Shown here: positions 29,309 through 38,793 of the stretch, piece by piece | How the letters are laid out: every line of letters starts with the position of its first letter | Numbering within the stretch: the stretch's first letter is position 1 | DNA from: Streptomyces sp. 1-11 | GTDB taxonomy: Bacteria; Actinomycetota; Actinomycetes; Streptomycetales; Streptomycetaceae | DNA: 64,000 bases | NCBI RefSeq assembly: GCF_007176755.1 | Contig: NZ_BJTV01000014.1 | Span: 62,001 to 126,000 of the forward strand | Direction: 5' to 3' | Notes under the pieces: model-generated | Database searches by the model: none | Seen by the model: only the letters and a program-made list of their open reading frames with translations | Told to the model about the DNA's origin: nothing | Program-made: the position numbers and the translations under genes

Positions 29309-29324
29309 ACTGGTCTAGACAACC
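29309..29324 (+). promoter_or_regulatory. DasR-type operator (dre) upstream of ptsH
   Basis: The 16-mer ACTGGTCTAGACAACC matches the DasR consensus ACTGGTCTAGACCACT at 14 of 16 positions. DasR is the GntR regulator of N-acetylglucosamine uptake and PTS genes in Streptomyces. The site lies 23 nt before the ptsH start codon, where it would block or overlap transcription initiation. Confidence 0.85.
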
Positions 29325-29347
29325 TGAACACCGAAGGGCAGCAACAC

Positions 29348-29629
29348 ATGGCTGAGCGCCGCGTCAACATCGGCTGGGCCGAGGGCCTCCACGCCCGCCC
29401 CGCCTCCATCTTCGTCCGAGCCGCCACGGCCACAGGCGTCCCGGTGACGATCGCCAAGGCCGGGGGCGACCCCGTCAACGCGGCCTCCATGCTGGCCGTC
29501 CTGGGTCTGGGCGCCCAGGGCGGGGAGGAGATCGTCCTCGCCTCCGACGCCGAGGGCGCGGACGTCGCCCTGGACCGGCTGGCCAAGCTGGTCGCCGAGG
29601 GCCTTGAGGAGCTGCCCGAGACGGTCTGA
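29348..29629 (+). CDS. ptsH: HPr phosphocarrier of the PTS
   Basis: A 93-residue HPr. The phosphorylation site is His15 in GLHARPAS, and Ser47 in AASMLAVLGL aligns with the regulatory serine region. HPr carries phosphate from Enzyme I to sugar-specific Enzyme II proteins; in Streptomyces the system mainly serves N-acetylglucosamine and fructose. The ATG at 29348 follows GAAGGG. A DasR-type operator precedes it and a strong hairpin follows it, so it looks monocistronic. Confidence 0.97.
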   Translation: MAERRVNIGWAEGLHARPASIFVRAATATGVPVTIAKAGGDPVNAASMLAVLGLGAQGGEEIVLASDAEGADVALDRLAKLVAEGLEELPETV

Positions 29630-29649
29630 CCGCCGGCTCGCCGACAATT

Positions 29650-29688
29650 CCGGAGCCGTGCCGCCCTTTACGGGTGGCACGGCTCCGG
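29650..29688 (+). terminator. Terminator after ptsH
   Basis: A 12-bp stem CGGAGCCGTGCC (29651-29662) with its complement (29676-29687), extended inside the loop by CCC/GGG pairing around TTTA. It begins 21 nt after the ptsH stop. Confidence 0.88.
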
Positions 29689-29779
29689 CATTTCACCGGG
29701 CATTCAGGAGGAGCGGGAAATGCGGGCAGCGAGAAATACCCGCCGCCGAATTACCTCCTCTTTGTATACGGTGCCCGTG

Positions 29780-30475
29780 TTAATGCCGTGGGCCCGACAT
29801 GTTTACAGCATGTTGCGAAGTCCTCACACGGTCAGGGCCGGCCCCGCCCCCGGAAAAGCGCAGCCGGTGCGCGGCCGTCGTCCGCTCGGTGTGCAGGGCC
29901 GTGATCGCACGCGCGCGTTCGACGTCGCCGCGCGCCACCGCGTCCGCGATCGCGCCGTGCTCGGCCCACAGGTCCACCGGGCTCGGCGGGGCGGCCACCG
30001 CGTACATCCAGGCGATCTTGTGCCGCAACTGCGTCAGCGCCGACGCCAGCGAGGGGCTGCCCGAGGCCTGGGCGAGCGTCTCGTGGAACCAGCCGCCCAG
30101 CGCGCGCAGATCCTCGCTGTTGCCCCGCCTGGCCCGCTCCTGACCCAGCCTGACCAGGCCGCGCAGCACCTTCAGATGGGCCTCGGTGCGCCGCTGGGCG
30201 GCCCGGGAGGCGCCGAGCGGCTCCAGCAGCACGCGCATCTCCAGCAGGTCGGCGGCCTCCTGCTCGGTCGGCTCGGCCACACACGCGCCCGCGTGCCTGC
30301 GCGTCACCACGAAGCCCTCCGCCTCCAGGGTGCGCAGGGCCTCGCGGACAGGGACGCGCGAGACGCCGTAGCGGCGGGCCAGGACCTCCTCGGTGAGCCG
30401 GCCGCCGCGCTCGTGGACGCCGGCGACGATGTCGTCCCGGATCGCGGTGCACACCGAGTGCGCCGGAATACGCAT
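29780..30475 (-). CDS. GntR-family regulator, FadR/FCD type
   Basis: A 231-residue regulator. The GntR winged helix is at about 8-70 (LTEEVLARRYGVSRVPVREALRTLEAEGFV in spaced parts). An FCD-type helical effector domain follows (about 85-215), with His-containing segments WFHETLAQASG and AWMYAV that fit its metal or ligand pocket. The ATG at 30475 is in a good position at the start of the winged helix. It is adjacent to ptsH but convergent with it. The ligand is unknown; FCD regulators usually respond to organic acids. Confidence 0.92.
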   Translation of the reverse strand: MRIPAHSVCTAIRDDIVAGVHERGGRLTEEVLARRYGVSRVPVREALRTLEAEGFVVTRRHAGACVAEPTEQEAADLLEMRVLLEPLGASRAAQRRTEAHLKVLRGLVRLGQERARRGNSEDLRALGGWFHETLAQASGSPSLASALTQLRHKIAWMYAVAAPPSPVDLWAEHGAIADAVARGDVERARAITALHTERTTAAHRLRFSGGGAGPDRVRTSQHAVNMSGPRH

Positions 30476-30624
30476 GACCGACCTCCGCCTTGAATCCCCG
30501 TGAAACGCCGACGATGGACGTGTTGACCTGTGACTCTATTCCAATGCCGTGGAATTTCCGACGGCGGGCCGGAATCCATGCCTGTTTTTTGGACAGCGGG
30601 TCCCGTGGGTTCCGTGGAAAACGG

Positions 30625-30657
30625 CGAAAGCCCCGGCTCGGGGAGCCGGGGCTTTCG
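30625..30657 (-). terminator. Terminator after the M23 peptidase gene
   Basis: A 14-bp perfect stem, CGAAAGCCCCGGCT with its complement, around a 5-nt loop. It lies just beyond the peptidase stop (30676). Reading on the minus strand, the arm is followed by GCCG and then AT-richer sequence. Confidence 0.9.
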
Positions 30658-30675
30658 GTTGCGCGCGGGGAGCGG

Positions 30676-31431
30676 TCAGACGTGCACGCCGTGCTCGCGG
30701 AGATAGGCGACGGGGTCCACGTCGGAGCCGTACTCGGGGGAGGTGCGGGCCTCGAAGTGCAGGTGCGGGCCGGTGACGTTGCCGGTCGCGCCGGACAGGG
30801 CGATCTGCTGGCCGGGGGTCACCTTCTGTCCCACCGTGACGCCGATGGACGACAGGTGGCCGTACTGGGTGTACATGCCGTCCGCCATCCGAATCACGAT
30901 CTGGTTGCCGTACGCCCCGCCCCAGCCGGTGGAGACGACGGTGCCGGCGCCGACCGCGTGCACCGAGGTGCCGCTGGCGGCGTGGAAGTCGATGCCCGTG
31001 TGCGAGCCGGACGACCACAGGGAGCTGCTGGCCTGGTAGGCCGTGGAGACGAACGAGTGCACGATCGGGGCGACGAACGCGTTCAGGCGCTTGCGCTCGG
31101 CCTCACGGGCGGCGCGCGCGGCAGCCGCGCGCTCCTTCTTCGCCTCCTCGACGGCCGCCTTGGCGGCGGCCTCCTCGGCCGCCTTCTGCTCGGCGGCCTG
31201 GGTCTGGGCGATGGCCTGCTCGTCGATCTGCGCGGCGACCTGGTCGCTGACGGTGATGACCGGGGTGAGGCCGCTCTGCTCGACCGGCTTCTCCGCGGCG
31301 AACGCCGGGGAGGCGGCGAGGGTGCCGATGACACCGGTGGTGGTGAGGGCGGCGACACCCGCCGCCTGAGCGGTGGTGCGCTTGACGCGGCCGGGCTTGC
31401 GGTGCTTCCCGGAGGCGCACATGAACGCCAT
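30676..31431 (-). CDS. Secreted M23 family metallopeptidase (peptidoglycan hydrolase)
   Basis: A 251-residue exported LytM-type endopeptidase. A basic N-terminus precedes a hydrophobic signal (about 20-45, cleavage after SPAFA). A coiled Ala/Glu/Lys-rich linker (about 75-115) leads to the M23 domain (about 135-250) with SHTGIDFHA (zinc His/Asp) and HLHFEAR (catalytic and zinc His). It would cut peptide cross-links in the wall during growth or germination. The 5' leader carries a c-di-AMP riboswitch, which is typical for wall hydrolases in Streptomyces. The ATG at 31431 is likely; a second ATG is 9 nt downstream. Confidence 0.95.
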   Translation of the reverse strand: MAFMCASGKHRKPGRVKRTTAQAAGVAALTTTGVIGTLAASPAFAAEKPVEQSGLTPVITVSDQVAAQIDEQAIAQTQAAEQKAAEEAAAKAAVEEAKKERAAAARAAREAERKRLNAFVAPIVHSFVSTAYQASSSLWSSGSHTGIDFHAASGTSVHAVGAGTVVSTGWGGAYGNQIVIRMADGMYTQYGHLSSIGVTVGQKVTPGQQIALSGATGNVTGPHLHFEARTSPEYGSDVDPVAYLREHGVHV

Positions 31432-31455
31432 GAAGTGGCTGGTCCTTTCCTTCCC

Positions 31456-31605
31456 TCTCGCCTACCGGGTTAGCTGACGGGTTCGGAGCAGGAAGGTCTC
31501 CTACGGACCCCCTCGCTCGCGCGCGGGCGTCCGATTCACCCCAGGGATCACGATGGGTCCCCGGCTCCCCTGGCTCGCGCCGTGCGGGGACTCGGCGATG
31601 ACTGT
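31456..31605 (-). ncRNA. c-di-AMP riboswitch (ydaO/yuaA class) in M23 leader
   Basis: Read on the minus strand, this leader contains the class signatures in order: GCGCGAGCCAGGGGAGCCGG, then GGGACCCA, then GGGGTGAATCG, then TAGGAGACCTTCCTGCTCCG, and finally AACCCGTCAGCTAACCCGG followed by TAGGCGAGAGG. These are the conserved blocks of the ydaO motif that bind cyclic di-AMP. It ends about 25 nt before the peptidase start. In actinobacteria this class commonly switches off wall hydrolase genes when c-di-AMP is high. Boundaries are by eye. Confidence 0.9.
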
Positions 31606-31850
31606 CCGGTGCCGCGGGTGCGGCGCAGTGCCTGACGGACAGCCCGGAAGACGCTAAGCGGCCCGGTCTCCGGCGCCCAAACGGATCCGGGCTTTTGTAG
31701 CGCATCCCACAGGGCAGACAGGCAACCTCCGCCTCAATTCGGACATTCGAACAAAGGCGGCTCACCCGCTTCGGGAAGGGCCGCGTACACGAAGGGGACC
31801 TGACGGCACGTCGGCCGCCGGGTCCCCCGCGCGCGTGTGAGCGTCCGGCG
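31606..31850. other. Intergenic region upstream of riboswitch and downstream of M16 gene
   Basis: With the riboswitch this makes a 419-nt gap between 31432 and 31850. The part beyond the riboswitch should hold the promoter of the peptidase gene. A possible hairpin, GGGGACC (31794-31800) with GGTCCCC (31821-31827), may terminate the M16 operon. I see no gene here. Confidence 0.5.
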
Positions 31851-33239
31851 CTACTCGGCGGCGACGACGGTGACTTCGCCGATGCCGAGCGCCCGCACGG
31901 GCTCCTTGATCTGCGACGCGTCACCGACGAGGACGGTCACCAGGCCGTCCACCGGGAAGGCGCTGACGACCGCCGCGGTGGCCTCCACGGTGCCGGTGGC
32001 CGCGAGCTGCTGATACAGCGTCGCCTGGAAGTCGTCGGGCAGGTGCTGCTCGACCTGGTCGGCCAGGGTGCTCGCGACGGCCGCCGCGGTCTCGTACTTC
32101 AGCGGCGCCACGCCGACCAGGTTCTGCACGGCGACGTCCCGCTCGGCGTCGGTCAGGCCCTCGGCCGCGAGGGTGCGCAGCACCTTCCACAGGTCGTCGA
32201 GCGCCGGACCGGTGTTCGGGGTGTCGACGGAGCCGCTGATGGCGAGCATCGCGGCGCCGGTGCCGTCCGGGGCCGACCGCAGGACCTGCCCGAAGGCGCG
32301 CACGCCGTAGGTGTAGCCCTTCTCCTCGCGCAGGACGCGGTCCAGCCGCGAGGTGAGCGTGCCGCCGAGGCAGTAGGTGCCGAGCACCTGGGCGGGCCAT
32401 ACCCGGTCGTGCCGGTCGGGGCCGATGCGGCCGATGAGCAGCTGCGTCTGGACGGCGCCGGGCCGGTCGACGATGACGACACGGCCGGTGTCGTCGGCGG
32501 TCACCGGCGGCACCGGACGCGGCTCGGCGGCGGTGCCGGACCAGGCGCCCAGGGTGTCGGCGAGCAGGGCGTCCAGGTCGGTGCCGGTGAGGTCGCCGAC
32601 CACGACGACGGTCGCCGTGGCGGGGCGCACGTGCCGGTCGTAGAAGGCGCGCACCGCGGCCGCGTCGATCTTCTCGACCGTCTCCTCGGTGCCCTGGCGC
32701 GGCCGCGACATGCGCGAGGTGGCCGGGAACAGCTCCTTGGAGAGCTCCTTCGCGGCCCGGCGCGAGGGGTTGGCCAGCTCGTGCGGGATCTCGTCCAGCC
32801 GGTTGCGCACCAGCCGTTCGACCTCGCTCGCGGCGAAGGCGGGGGCGCGCAGGGCGTCGGCGAGCAGGCCGAGTCCCTTGGCCAGGCGGGAGGCCGGCAC
32901 CTCGAGGCTGAGCCGGACGCCGGGGTGGTCGGCGTGCGCGTCGAGCGTGGCGCCGGCCCGCTCCAGCTCGGCGGCGTACTCCTCGGCCGAGTGCTTGTCG
33001 GTGCCCTCGGAGAAGGCCCGCGCCATGATCGTGGCGACGCCGTCCAGACCGGCCGGCTCGGCGTCCAGGGGCGCGTCGAGCAGCACCTCGACGGCGACGA
33101 CCTGCTGGCCGGGGCGGTGGCACCGCAGCACGGTCAGGCCGTTGTCCAGCGTGCCGCGCTCGGGGGCCGGGAACGCCCAGGGCCTGGCCTCGCCCGGCTG
33201 CGGCTGGGGGTGGAAGTCCATCGGGGCGAGCTCGCTCAC
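31851..33239 (-). CDS. M16-family peptidase-like protein, second (non-zinc) subunit
   Basis: A 462-residue M16 protein without the HXXEH zinc motif; the matching place reads GVATIMARAFSEGT. It keeps the late RLDRVLREEKGYTYGVRAF region that, in two-subunit M16 peptidases, supplies substrate-binding Arg and Tyr to the zinc-bearing partner. The start is GTG at 33239, overlapping the upstream M16 stop as GTGA. The two genes therefore look like a heterodimeric peptidase of the PMPCB/YmxG type. No signal peptide is seen. Confidence 0.93.
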   Translation of the reverse strand: MSELAPMDFHPQPQPGEARPWAFPAPERGTLDNGLTVLRCHRPGQQVVAVEVLLDAPLDAEPAGLDGVATIMARAFSEGTDKHSAEEYAAELERAGATLDAHADHPGVRLSLEVPASRLAKGLGLLADALRAPAFAASEVERLVRNRLDEIPHELANPSRRAAKELSKELFPATSRMSRPRQGTEETVEKIDAAAVRAFYDRHVRPATATVVVVGDLTGTDLDALLADTLGAWSGTAAEPRPVPPVTADDTGRVVIVDRPGAVQTQLLIGRIGPDRHDRVWPAQVLGTYCLGGTLTSRLDRVLREEKGYTYGVRAFGQVLRSAPDGTGAAMLAISGSVDTPNTGPALDDLWKVLRTLAAEGLTDAERDVAVQNLVGVAPLKYETAAAVASTLADQVEQHLPDDFQATLYQQLAATGTVEATAAVVSAFPVDGLVTVLVGDASQIKEPVRALGIGEVTVVAAE

Positions 33240-34630
33240 TTGGCCGTCTCCTCGTTGTCGTGTCGGCCCTCCACGGTCGCCTCCGCCTCCGGGTCCTCGG
33301 GGACGCGTGCGTCCTCGACGGTCTCCGGGGACTTGGGCTCGTACACGAGGACGGCGCGGTTGTCCGGGCGCAGGCGCGCCTTGGCGACCGCCTGCACCTG
33401 CTCGGGGGTCACCTCCAGGACGCGCTCGACGGCCGTCAGGGCGAGCTGCGGGTCGCCGAACAGGACGGCGAACCGGCACAGTTCGTCCGCGCGGCCGGCG
33501 ACCGTGCCCAGCCGGTCCAGCCACTCGCGCTCGAGCTGGGCCTGGGCGCGCTCCATCTCCTCGGGCGTGGGGCCCTCCTCGGCGAACCGGGCCAGCTCCT
33601 CGTCGATCGCGGCCTCGATCACCGGCACCTCGACGTCGCCGGAGGTCTTCACGTCCAGCCAGCCGAGCGAGGGCGCGCCGGCCAGCCGCAGCAGGCCGAA
33701 GCCGGCCGCGACGGCCGTACGGTCGCGGCGCACCAGCCGGTTGTAGAGCCGGGAGGACTCGCCGCCGCCGAGGACGGTCAGGGCCAGGTCCGCCGCGTCC
33801 GCCTCGCGGGTGCCGTCGTGCGGGAGCCGGTAGGCGGCCATCAGGGCGCGCGCCGGGACCTCCTCCTCGACGACCTCGCGGAGCTGGCCGCCGACGACCT
33901 CCGGCAGCGAGCCGTCGCGGGGCGCGGGCTTGCCGTCGTGGCCGGGGATGGAGCCGAAGTACTTCTCGATCCAGGCGAGGGTCTGCTTCGGATCGATGTC
34001 GCCGACCACGGACAGCACCGCGTTGTTGGGCGCGTAGTAGGTGCGGAAGAACTGACGCGCGTCCTCCAGGGTGGCCGCGTCCAGGTCCGCCATCGAGCCG
34101 ATCGGCGTGTGGTGGTAGGGGTGGCCCTCCGGGTAGACCAGGGCGGTCAGCTTCTCGAAGGCGGTGCCGTAGGGGACGTTGTCGTAGCGCTGGCGGCGCT
34201 CGTTCTTGACGACGTCCCGCTGGTTCTCCATGGACTCCTCGTCCAGGGCGGCCAGCAGGGAGCCCATGCGGTCGGCCTCGAGCCAGAGCGCGAGCTCGAG
34301 CTGGTGGGCCGGCATGGTCTCGAAGTAGTTGGTGCGCTCGAAGCTCGTGGTGCCGTTCAGCGAGCCGCCGGCGCCCTGCACCAGTTCGAAGTGGCCGTTG
34401 CCCGTCACCTGCGCCGAACCCTGGAACATCAGGTGCTCGAAGAGGTGAGCCAGGCCGGTACGCCCCTTGACTTCGTGGCGGGAGCCGACGTCGTACCACA
34501 GGCAGACCGCCGCCACCGGAGTCAGGTGGTCCTCGGAGAGCACCACGCGAAGACCGTTGGCCAGGCGGTGCTCGGTCGCTGTCAGGCCCCCGGAGCCTGC
34601 CTCGGCTGTGGTCGTGTGACCCATGGGCAT
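33236..34630 (-). CDS. M16-family zinc peptidase, catalytic subunit
   Basis: A 464-residue M16 peptidase with the inverted zinc motif HLFEHLMF (HXXEH, about residues 55-59) and the downstream glutamate region ENQRDVVKNERRQR. It is the normal length for a two-domain subunit. The ATG at 34630 follows AAGGGACGT; another ATG two codons later is possible. It is translationally coupled to the non-zinc partner downstream. Substrates are probably peptides or processed proteins; processing of exported precursors is only a guess. Confidence 0.94.
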   Translation of the reverse strand: MPMGHTTTAEAGSGGLTATEHRLANGLRVVLSEDHLTPVAAVCLWYDVGSRHEVKGRTGLAHLFEHLMFQGSAQVTGNGHFELVQGAGGSLNGTTSFERTNYFETMPAHQLELALWLEADRMGSLLAALDEESMENQRDVVKNERRQRYDNVPYGTAFEKLTALVYPEGHPYHHTPIGSMADLDAATLEDARQFFRTYYAPNNAVLSVVGDIDPKQTLAWIEKYFGSIPGHDGKPAPRDGSLPEVVGGQLREVVEEEVPARALMAAYRLPHDGTREADAADLALTVLGGGESSRLYNRLVRRDRTAVAAGFGLLRLAGAPSLGWLDVKTSGDVEVPVIEAAIDEELARFAEEGPTPEEMERAQAQLEREWLDRLGTVAGRADELCRFAVLFGDPQLALTAVERVLEVTPEQVQAVAKARLRPDNRAVLVYEPKSPETVEDARVPEDPEAEATVEGRHDNEETAK

Positions 34631-34912
34631 GTACGTCCCTTCGCGAGCGGAGGCGGTTGATGGAAACCGCGGTTTTCCTGCCGGTCCTGCCACTGTATGC
34701 AAGCGTGCGCGGCCTCGGCGAAGTTCCCGCCGGACGTACGCCCACAGCGGATCGCGTAGCCTGCGTCCCGCGTGCCGTGGGACGGCTTCCCGGCACCGGG
34801 CGAGACCGCGGGGGACCGGGTCGCGGCCCGGGTTGTCAGTGCCGCGGTCCACAATGGTCCGCGTCAGGTCCGTCAACCGCGAGCGAACAGAAATCTGGAG
34901 GAGCCGGCAGCG

Positions 34913-37369
34913 ATGGCCCGCCGCAGCACGAAGACCCCGCCGCCCGACGATTCGTACGAGGAGAGGATCCTCGACATCGACGTCGTGGACGAGATGCGTG
35001 GCTCCTACCTCGAGTACGCGTACTCGGTCATCTACTCGCGCGCCCTGCCGGACGCCCGTGACGGACTCAAGCCCGTGCACCGCCGGATCGTCTACCAGAT
35101 GAACGAGATGGGCCTGCGCCCTGACCGGAGCTACGTGAAGTGCGCCCGCGTCGTCGGCGAGGTCATGGGCAAGCTGCACCCGCACGGCGACTCCTCGATC
35201 TACGACGCCCTGGTGCGCATGGCGCAGCCGTTCTCGATGCGCGTCCCGCTGGTCGACGGCCACGGCAACTTCGGCTCGCTGGGCAACGACGACCCGCCGG
35301 CCGCCATGCGGTACACCGAGTGCCGCATGACCGAGGCGACGAGCCTGATGACCGAGTCGATCGACGAGGACACGGTCGACTTCGCGCCCAACTACGACGG
35401 CCAGGAGCAGGAGCCGGTGGCGCTGCCGGCCGCCTTCCCGAACCTGCTGGTCAACGGTTCCTCGGGCATCGCGGTCGGCATGGCGACGAACATGCCGCCG
35501 CACAACCTGCGCGAGGTCGTGGCGGCGGCCCGCCATCTGATCAGGTACCCGAACGCGGACCTGGACGCGCTGATGAAGCACGTCCCGGGCCCCGACCTGC
35601 CCACCGGCGGCCGAATCGTCGGCCTGGACGGCATCCGGGACGCGTACGCGTCGGGACGCGGCACGTTCAAGATCCGGGCGACGGTCGCCGTCGATACCGT
35701 GACCGCCCGCCGCAAGGGCCTCGTCGTCACCGAGCTGCCCTTCGCGGTCGGCCCGGAGAAGGTCATCGCCAAGATCAAGGACCTGGTCAACTCGAAGAAG
35801 GTCCAGGGCATCGCCGACGTCAAGGACCTCACCGACCGTGAGCACGGGCTGCGCCTGGTCATCGAGATCAAGAACGGCTTCGTGCCGGAGGCGATCCTGG
35901 AGCAGCTCTACAAGCTGACGCCGATGGAGGAGTCCTTCGGCATCAACAACGTCGCGCTGGTCGACGGCCAGCCGCTCACGCTGGGTCTGAAGGAGCTGCT
36001 GGAGGTCTACCTCGACCACCGTTTCGACGTGGTCCGGCGCCGCAGCGAGTTCCGCCGCGGCAAGAAGCGCGACCGGCTGCACCTGGTCGAGGGCCTGCTC
36101 ACCGCCCTGGTCGACATCGACGAGGTCATCCGGCTGATCCGGTCCAGCGAGAACTCCGCGCAGGCCAAGCAGCGCCTGATGGAGCGGTTCTCGCTGAGCG
36201 ACGTCCAGACGCAGTACATCCTCGACACGCCGCTGCGCCGGCTCACCAAGTACGACCGCATCGAGCTGGAGGCGGAGAAGGACAAGCTCACCGCGGAGAT
36301 CGAGGAGCTGACCCGGATCCTGGAGTCGGACGCGGAGCTGCGCAAGCTGGTCTCGGCCGAACTGGCCGCCGTGTCCAAGAAGTTCGGCACCGACCGACGC
36401 ACGGTCCTGCTGGAGTCCGCGGGCACGCCGGTGGCCGCGGTGCCGCTCCAGGTCGCCGACGACCCGTGCCGGGTGATGCTGTCCTCGACGGGTCTGCTGG
36501 CCCGTACGGCGTCCGACGAGCCGTTCGCGGAGGCGGCCGGCGCCAAGCGCGTGAAGCACGACGTGATCCTCTCGGTGGTCCCCGCCACGGCGCGCGGCGA
36601 GATCGGCGCGGTGACCTCTGCGGGCCGGCTGCTGCGGATCAACGTCGTCGACCTTCCGCAGCTGCCCGCGGCCGCGACGGCGAACCTGTCCGGAGGGGCG
36701 CCGCTGGCGGAGTTCGTCTCCCTGGAGGACGACGAGACGGTGGTCTGCCTGGCCACGCTGGACGAGTCGTCCCCGGGCCTCGCGCTCGGCACGGCGCAGG
36801 GTGTCGTCAAGCGCGTGGTGCCCGACTACCCGTCCAACAAGGACGAGTTGGAGGTCATCACGCTCAAGGAGGGCGACCGGATCGTCGGCGCGGTGGAGCT
36901 GCGCACCGGCGAGGAGGACCTGGTGTTCATCACGGACGACGCGCAGCTTCTGCGCTTCCAGGCGTCCGCCGTGCGCCCGCAGGGCCGGCCGGCCGGCGGC
37001 ATCGCGGGCATCAAGCTGGCCGAGGGCGCCAAGGTCATCTCGTTCACGGCGGTCGACCCGGCCGTCGACGCGGCGGTCTTCACGGTGGCGGGCTCGCGCG
37101 GCACGCTGGACGACTCGGTGCAGACGACGGCCAAGCTGACCCCGTTCGACCAGTACCCGCGCAAGGGCCGCGCCACCGGCGGCGTGCGCTGCCAGCGGTT
37201 CCTGAAGGGCGAGGACTGCCTGTCGCTGGCCTGGGCGGGCCCCGTCCCGGCGCGGGCGGCGCAGAAGAACGGCACCCCGGTGCAGCTCCCGGAGCCGGAC
37301 CCGCGCCGCGACGGCTCGGGCACGTCGCTGCCGAAGACGGTGGCGGTGGTCGCGGGACCGGTGGCGTAG
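34913..37369 (+). CDS. parC: DNA topoisomerase IV subunit A
   Basis: An 818-residue type IIA topoisomerase A subunit. The breakage-reunion part begins [21 protein letters not shown] and contains [19 protein letters not shown]. The catalytic tyrosine is Tyr134 in [10 protein letters not shown], and the coiled arm lies near 400-470. A six-bladed C-terminal domain follows but lacks the canonical GyrA box, which supports ParC rather than GyrA. ParC with ParE (54631-56754) decatenates replicated chromosomes. The ATG at 34913 follows CTGGAGGAG. This gene corresponds, as I recall, to S. coelicolor SCO5836. Confidence 0.95.
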   Translation: MARRSTKTPPPDDSYEERILDIDVVDEMRGSYLEYAYSVIYSRALPDARDGLKPVHRRIVYQMNEMGLRPDRSYVKCARVVGEVMGKLHPHGDSSIYDALVRMAQPFSMRVPLVDGHGNFGSLGNDDPPAAMRYTECRMTEATSLMTESIDEDTVDFAPNYDGQEQEPVALPAAFPNLLVNGSSGIAVGMATNMPPHNLREVVAAARHLIRYPNADLDALMKHVPGPDLPTGGRIVGLDGIRDAYASGRGTFKIRATVAVDTVTARRKGLVVTELPFAVGPEKVIAKIKDLVNSKKVQGIADVKDLTDREHGLRLVIEIKNGFVPEAILEQLYKLTPMEESFGINNVALVDGQPLTLGLKELLEVYLDHRFDVVRRRSEFRRGKKRDRLHLVEGLLTALVDIDEVIRLIRSSENSAQAKQRLMERFSLSDVQTQYILDTPLRRLTKYDRIELEAEKDKLTAEIEELTRILESDAELRKLVSAELAAVSKKFGTDRRTVLLESAGTPVAAVPLQVADDPCRVMLSSTGLLARTASDEPFAEAAGAKRVKHDVILSVVPATARGEIGAVTSAGRLLRINVVDLPQLPAAATANLSGGAPLAEFVSLEDDETVVCLATLDESSPGLALGTAQGVVKRVVPDYPSNKDELEVITLKEGDRIVGAVELRTGEEDLVFITDDAQLLRFQASAVRPQGRPAGGIAGIKLAEGAKVISFTAVDPAVDAAVFTVAGSRGTLDDSVQTTAKLTPFDQYPRKGRATGGVRCQRFLKGEDCLSLAWAGPVPARAAQKNGTPVQLPEPDPRRDGSGTSLPKTVAVVAGPVA

Positions 37370-37396
37370 GGCGCCCGCCCGCGCGCCCCGCGGCCG

Positions 37397-38473
37397 CTAC
37401 GCCCCGTAGGTCTCCGTGCCCGGCTCCTCCTCGGAGCCGGGCACGTAGCGCAGGACGCCCCACATGCCGTGCTCGTCGGCGTGCGGGGCGTCGTTCCCGC
37501 ACGCCTCGAGTTCCTTGTGGAGGGCGTCCGCGTCGATGCCCGAGCCGATCAGCACGAGCTGGGTGCGGCGGGAGCCGGCCGCCGGCCAGGGCTCGGGCCG
37601 AAAGCGCAGGAACCGGCCCACGGCGTGCACGGCGTACCGGTTGAGGGGGTCGTACGGCCCGAAGTCGACGTATCCCTTGATCCGGTAGAGCCCCTCGGGG
37701 CGGCTGTCCAGGAAGCGCATCAGCCGGCGGGGGTCCATCGGCGGCCCGGAGGCGAAGGACAGGCTGTCGTAGCCGGTGTGCAGGTGGCCGGCGTGGTCGT
37801 CGTCGCGGTGCTCGTGCAGGTCGTCGAAGGAGAGCTGGCCGATGCGCTCCTCGCTCGGCCGGCAGTCGAAGAGGAACTCCGGGTCGACACGGCCGTAGGT
37901 GGCGGGGAGGACCGCGGCCCGGTCGGTGAGCGAGCGGACCAGCGCGAGCACCCGGCCGGCGTCCGGAGCCCGGTCCAGCTTGTTGACCACGACCAGGTCG
38001 GCCAGGGCCAGATGCCGGTCGATCTCCGGGTGCCTGGTGCGGGTGTCGTCGAACTCGGCGGCGTCGACGACCTCGACGAGGCCGCCGTAGACGATCCCCG
38101 GGTGCTCGCTGGCCAGCACCATCCGCACCAGTTCCTGCGGCTCGGCGAGTCCACTGGCCTCGATGACGATGACGTCGACGCCGGCGGCGGGCGCGGCCAG
38201 CCGGTCCAGGTAGACGTCGAGTTCGCTCGCGTCGACGGCACAGCACAGGCAGCCGTTGCCGAGCGAGACGGTCGAGTCGCCGAGGGCGCCGGCCACCGCC
38301 ATCGCGTCGATCTCGATGGCGCCGAAGTCGTTGACGATCGCCCCGATGCGGCTGCCTCCGCTGTGGTGCAGCAGGTGGTTGAGGAGCGTGGTCTTGCCGG
38401 AGCCCAGGAATCCGGCGAGCACGACCACCGGGATCTGCTGCGGGCTGCGGCTGTTCGCCGGGCTGTTCCCCAA
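37397..38473 (-). CDS. COG0523/CobW-family GTPase (metal chaperone-like)
   Basis: A 358-residue GTPase: P-loop VVLAGFLGSGKTTLLNHLL near 15-33, the metal-binding CXCC motif in GNGCLCCAVD near 75-84, VEASGLAEP-like switch residues (IEASGLAEPQ), NKLD for guanine, a His/Asp-rich stretch (HEHRDDDHAGHLH) and the CobW C-terminal domain (about 265-350). The family delivers zinc, cobalt or other metals to client enzymes. The start is TTG at 38473, chosen because AGAGG precedes it and the P-loop comes soon after. No zinc-uptake-regulator box is obvious upstream, so the metal is not settled. Confidence 0.9.
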   Translation of the reverse strand: MGNSPANSRSPQQIPVVVLAGFLGSGKTTLLNHLLHHSGGSRIGAIVNDFGAIEIDAMAVAGALGDSTVSLGNGCLCCAVDASELDVYLDRLAAPAAGVDVIVIEASGLAEPQELVRMVLASEHPGIVYGGLVEVVDAAEFDDTRTRHPEIDRHLALADLVVVNKLDRAPDAGRVLALVRSLTDRAAVLPATYGRVDPEFLFDCRPSEERIGQLSFDDLHEHRDDDHAGHLHTGYDSLSFASGPPMDPRRLMRFLDSRPEGLYRIKGYVDFGPYDPLNRYAVHAVGRFLRFRPEPWPAAGSRRTQLVLIGSGIDADALHKELEACGNDAPHADEHGMWGVLRYVPGSEEEPGTETYGA

Positions 38474-38793
38474 CGGGCGACCTCTCTCACGCGGACGCGC
38501 ACGCCGGATCGTGGCCCGGCGCGCGGACGGAAACTGACTGGGCGACCAGGATACGAGCGGGCTGAAACCCGGCGAAGTGAACGATTGTCGGCAGGCCGCG
38601 CCGGGCACACGTTGGACAAGGCGCCGGAGTGTGCGACCCTCGCATCCCTCCGTGCGCCTTCTCTCCGCCTCCCCGCCGGTCAGAGCCGCTCGGCACTCTG
38701 GGAGACGGCAAGCGCCGCCCTTAGCTCGCCGGTCCCCTACCGTCGACCCGCACTCCGACGACCGGCGGACGGCCGCCTGATTCGGGGGTTGAC
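38474..38793. other. Intergenic region between divergent CobW GTPase and DUF6082 genes
   Basis: A 320-nt gap with no believable gene. It must hold both divergent promoters. I looked for a zinc-uptake-regulator box and for repeats and saw none. A GGGGG run just before 38794 probably acts as ribosome-binding site for the DUF6082 gene. Confidence 0.45.

Noticed and set aside
31851-34796. Single long M16 reading frame of 981 codons
   Set aside because: Upstream of 33239 it is an out-of-frame shadow of the catalytic M16 gene; the GTGA overlap marks the true second start.
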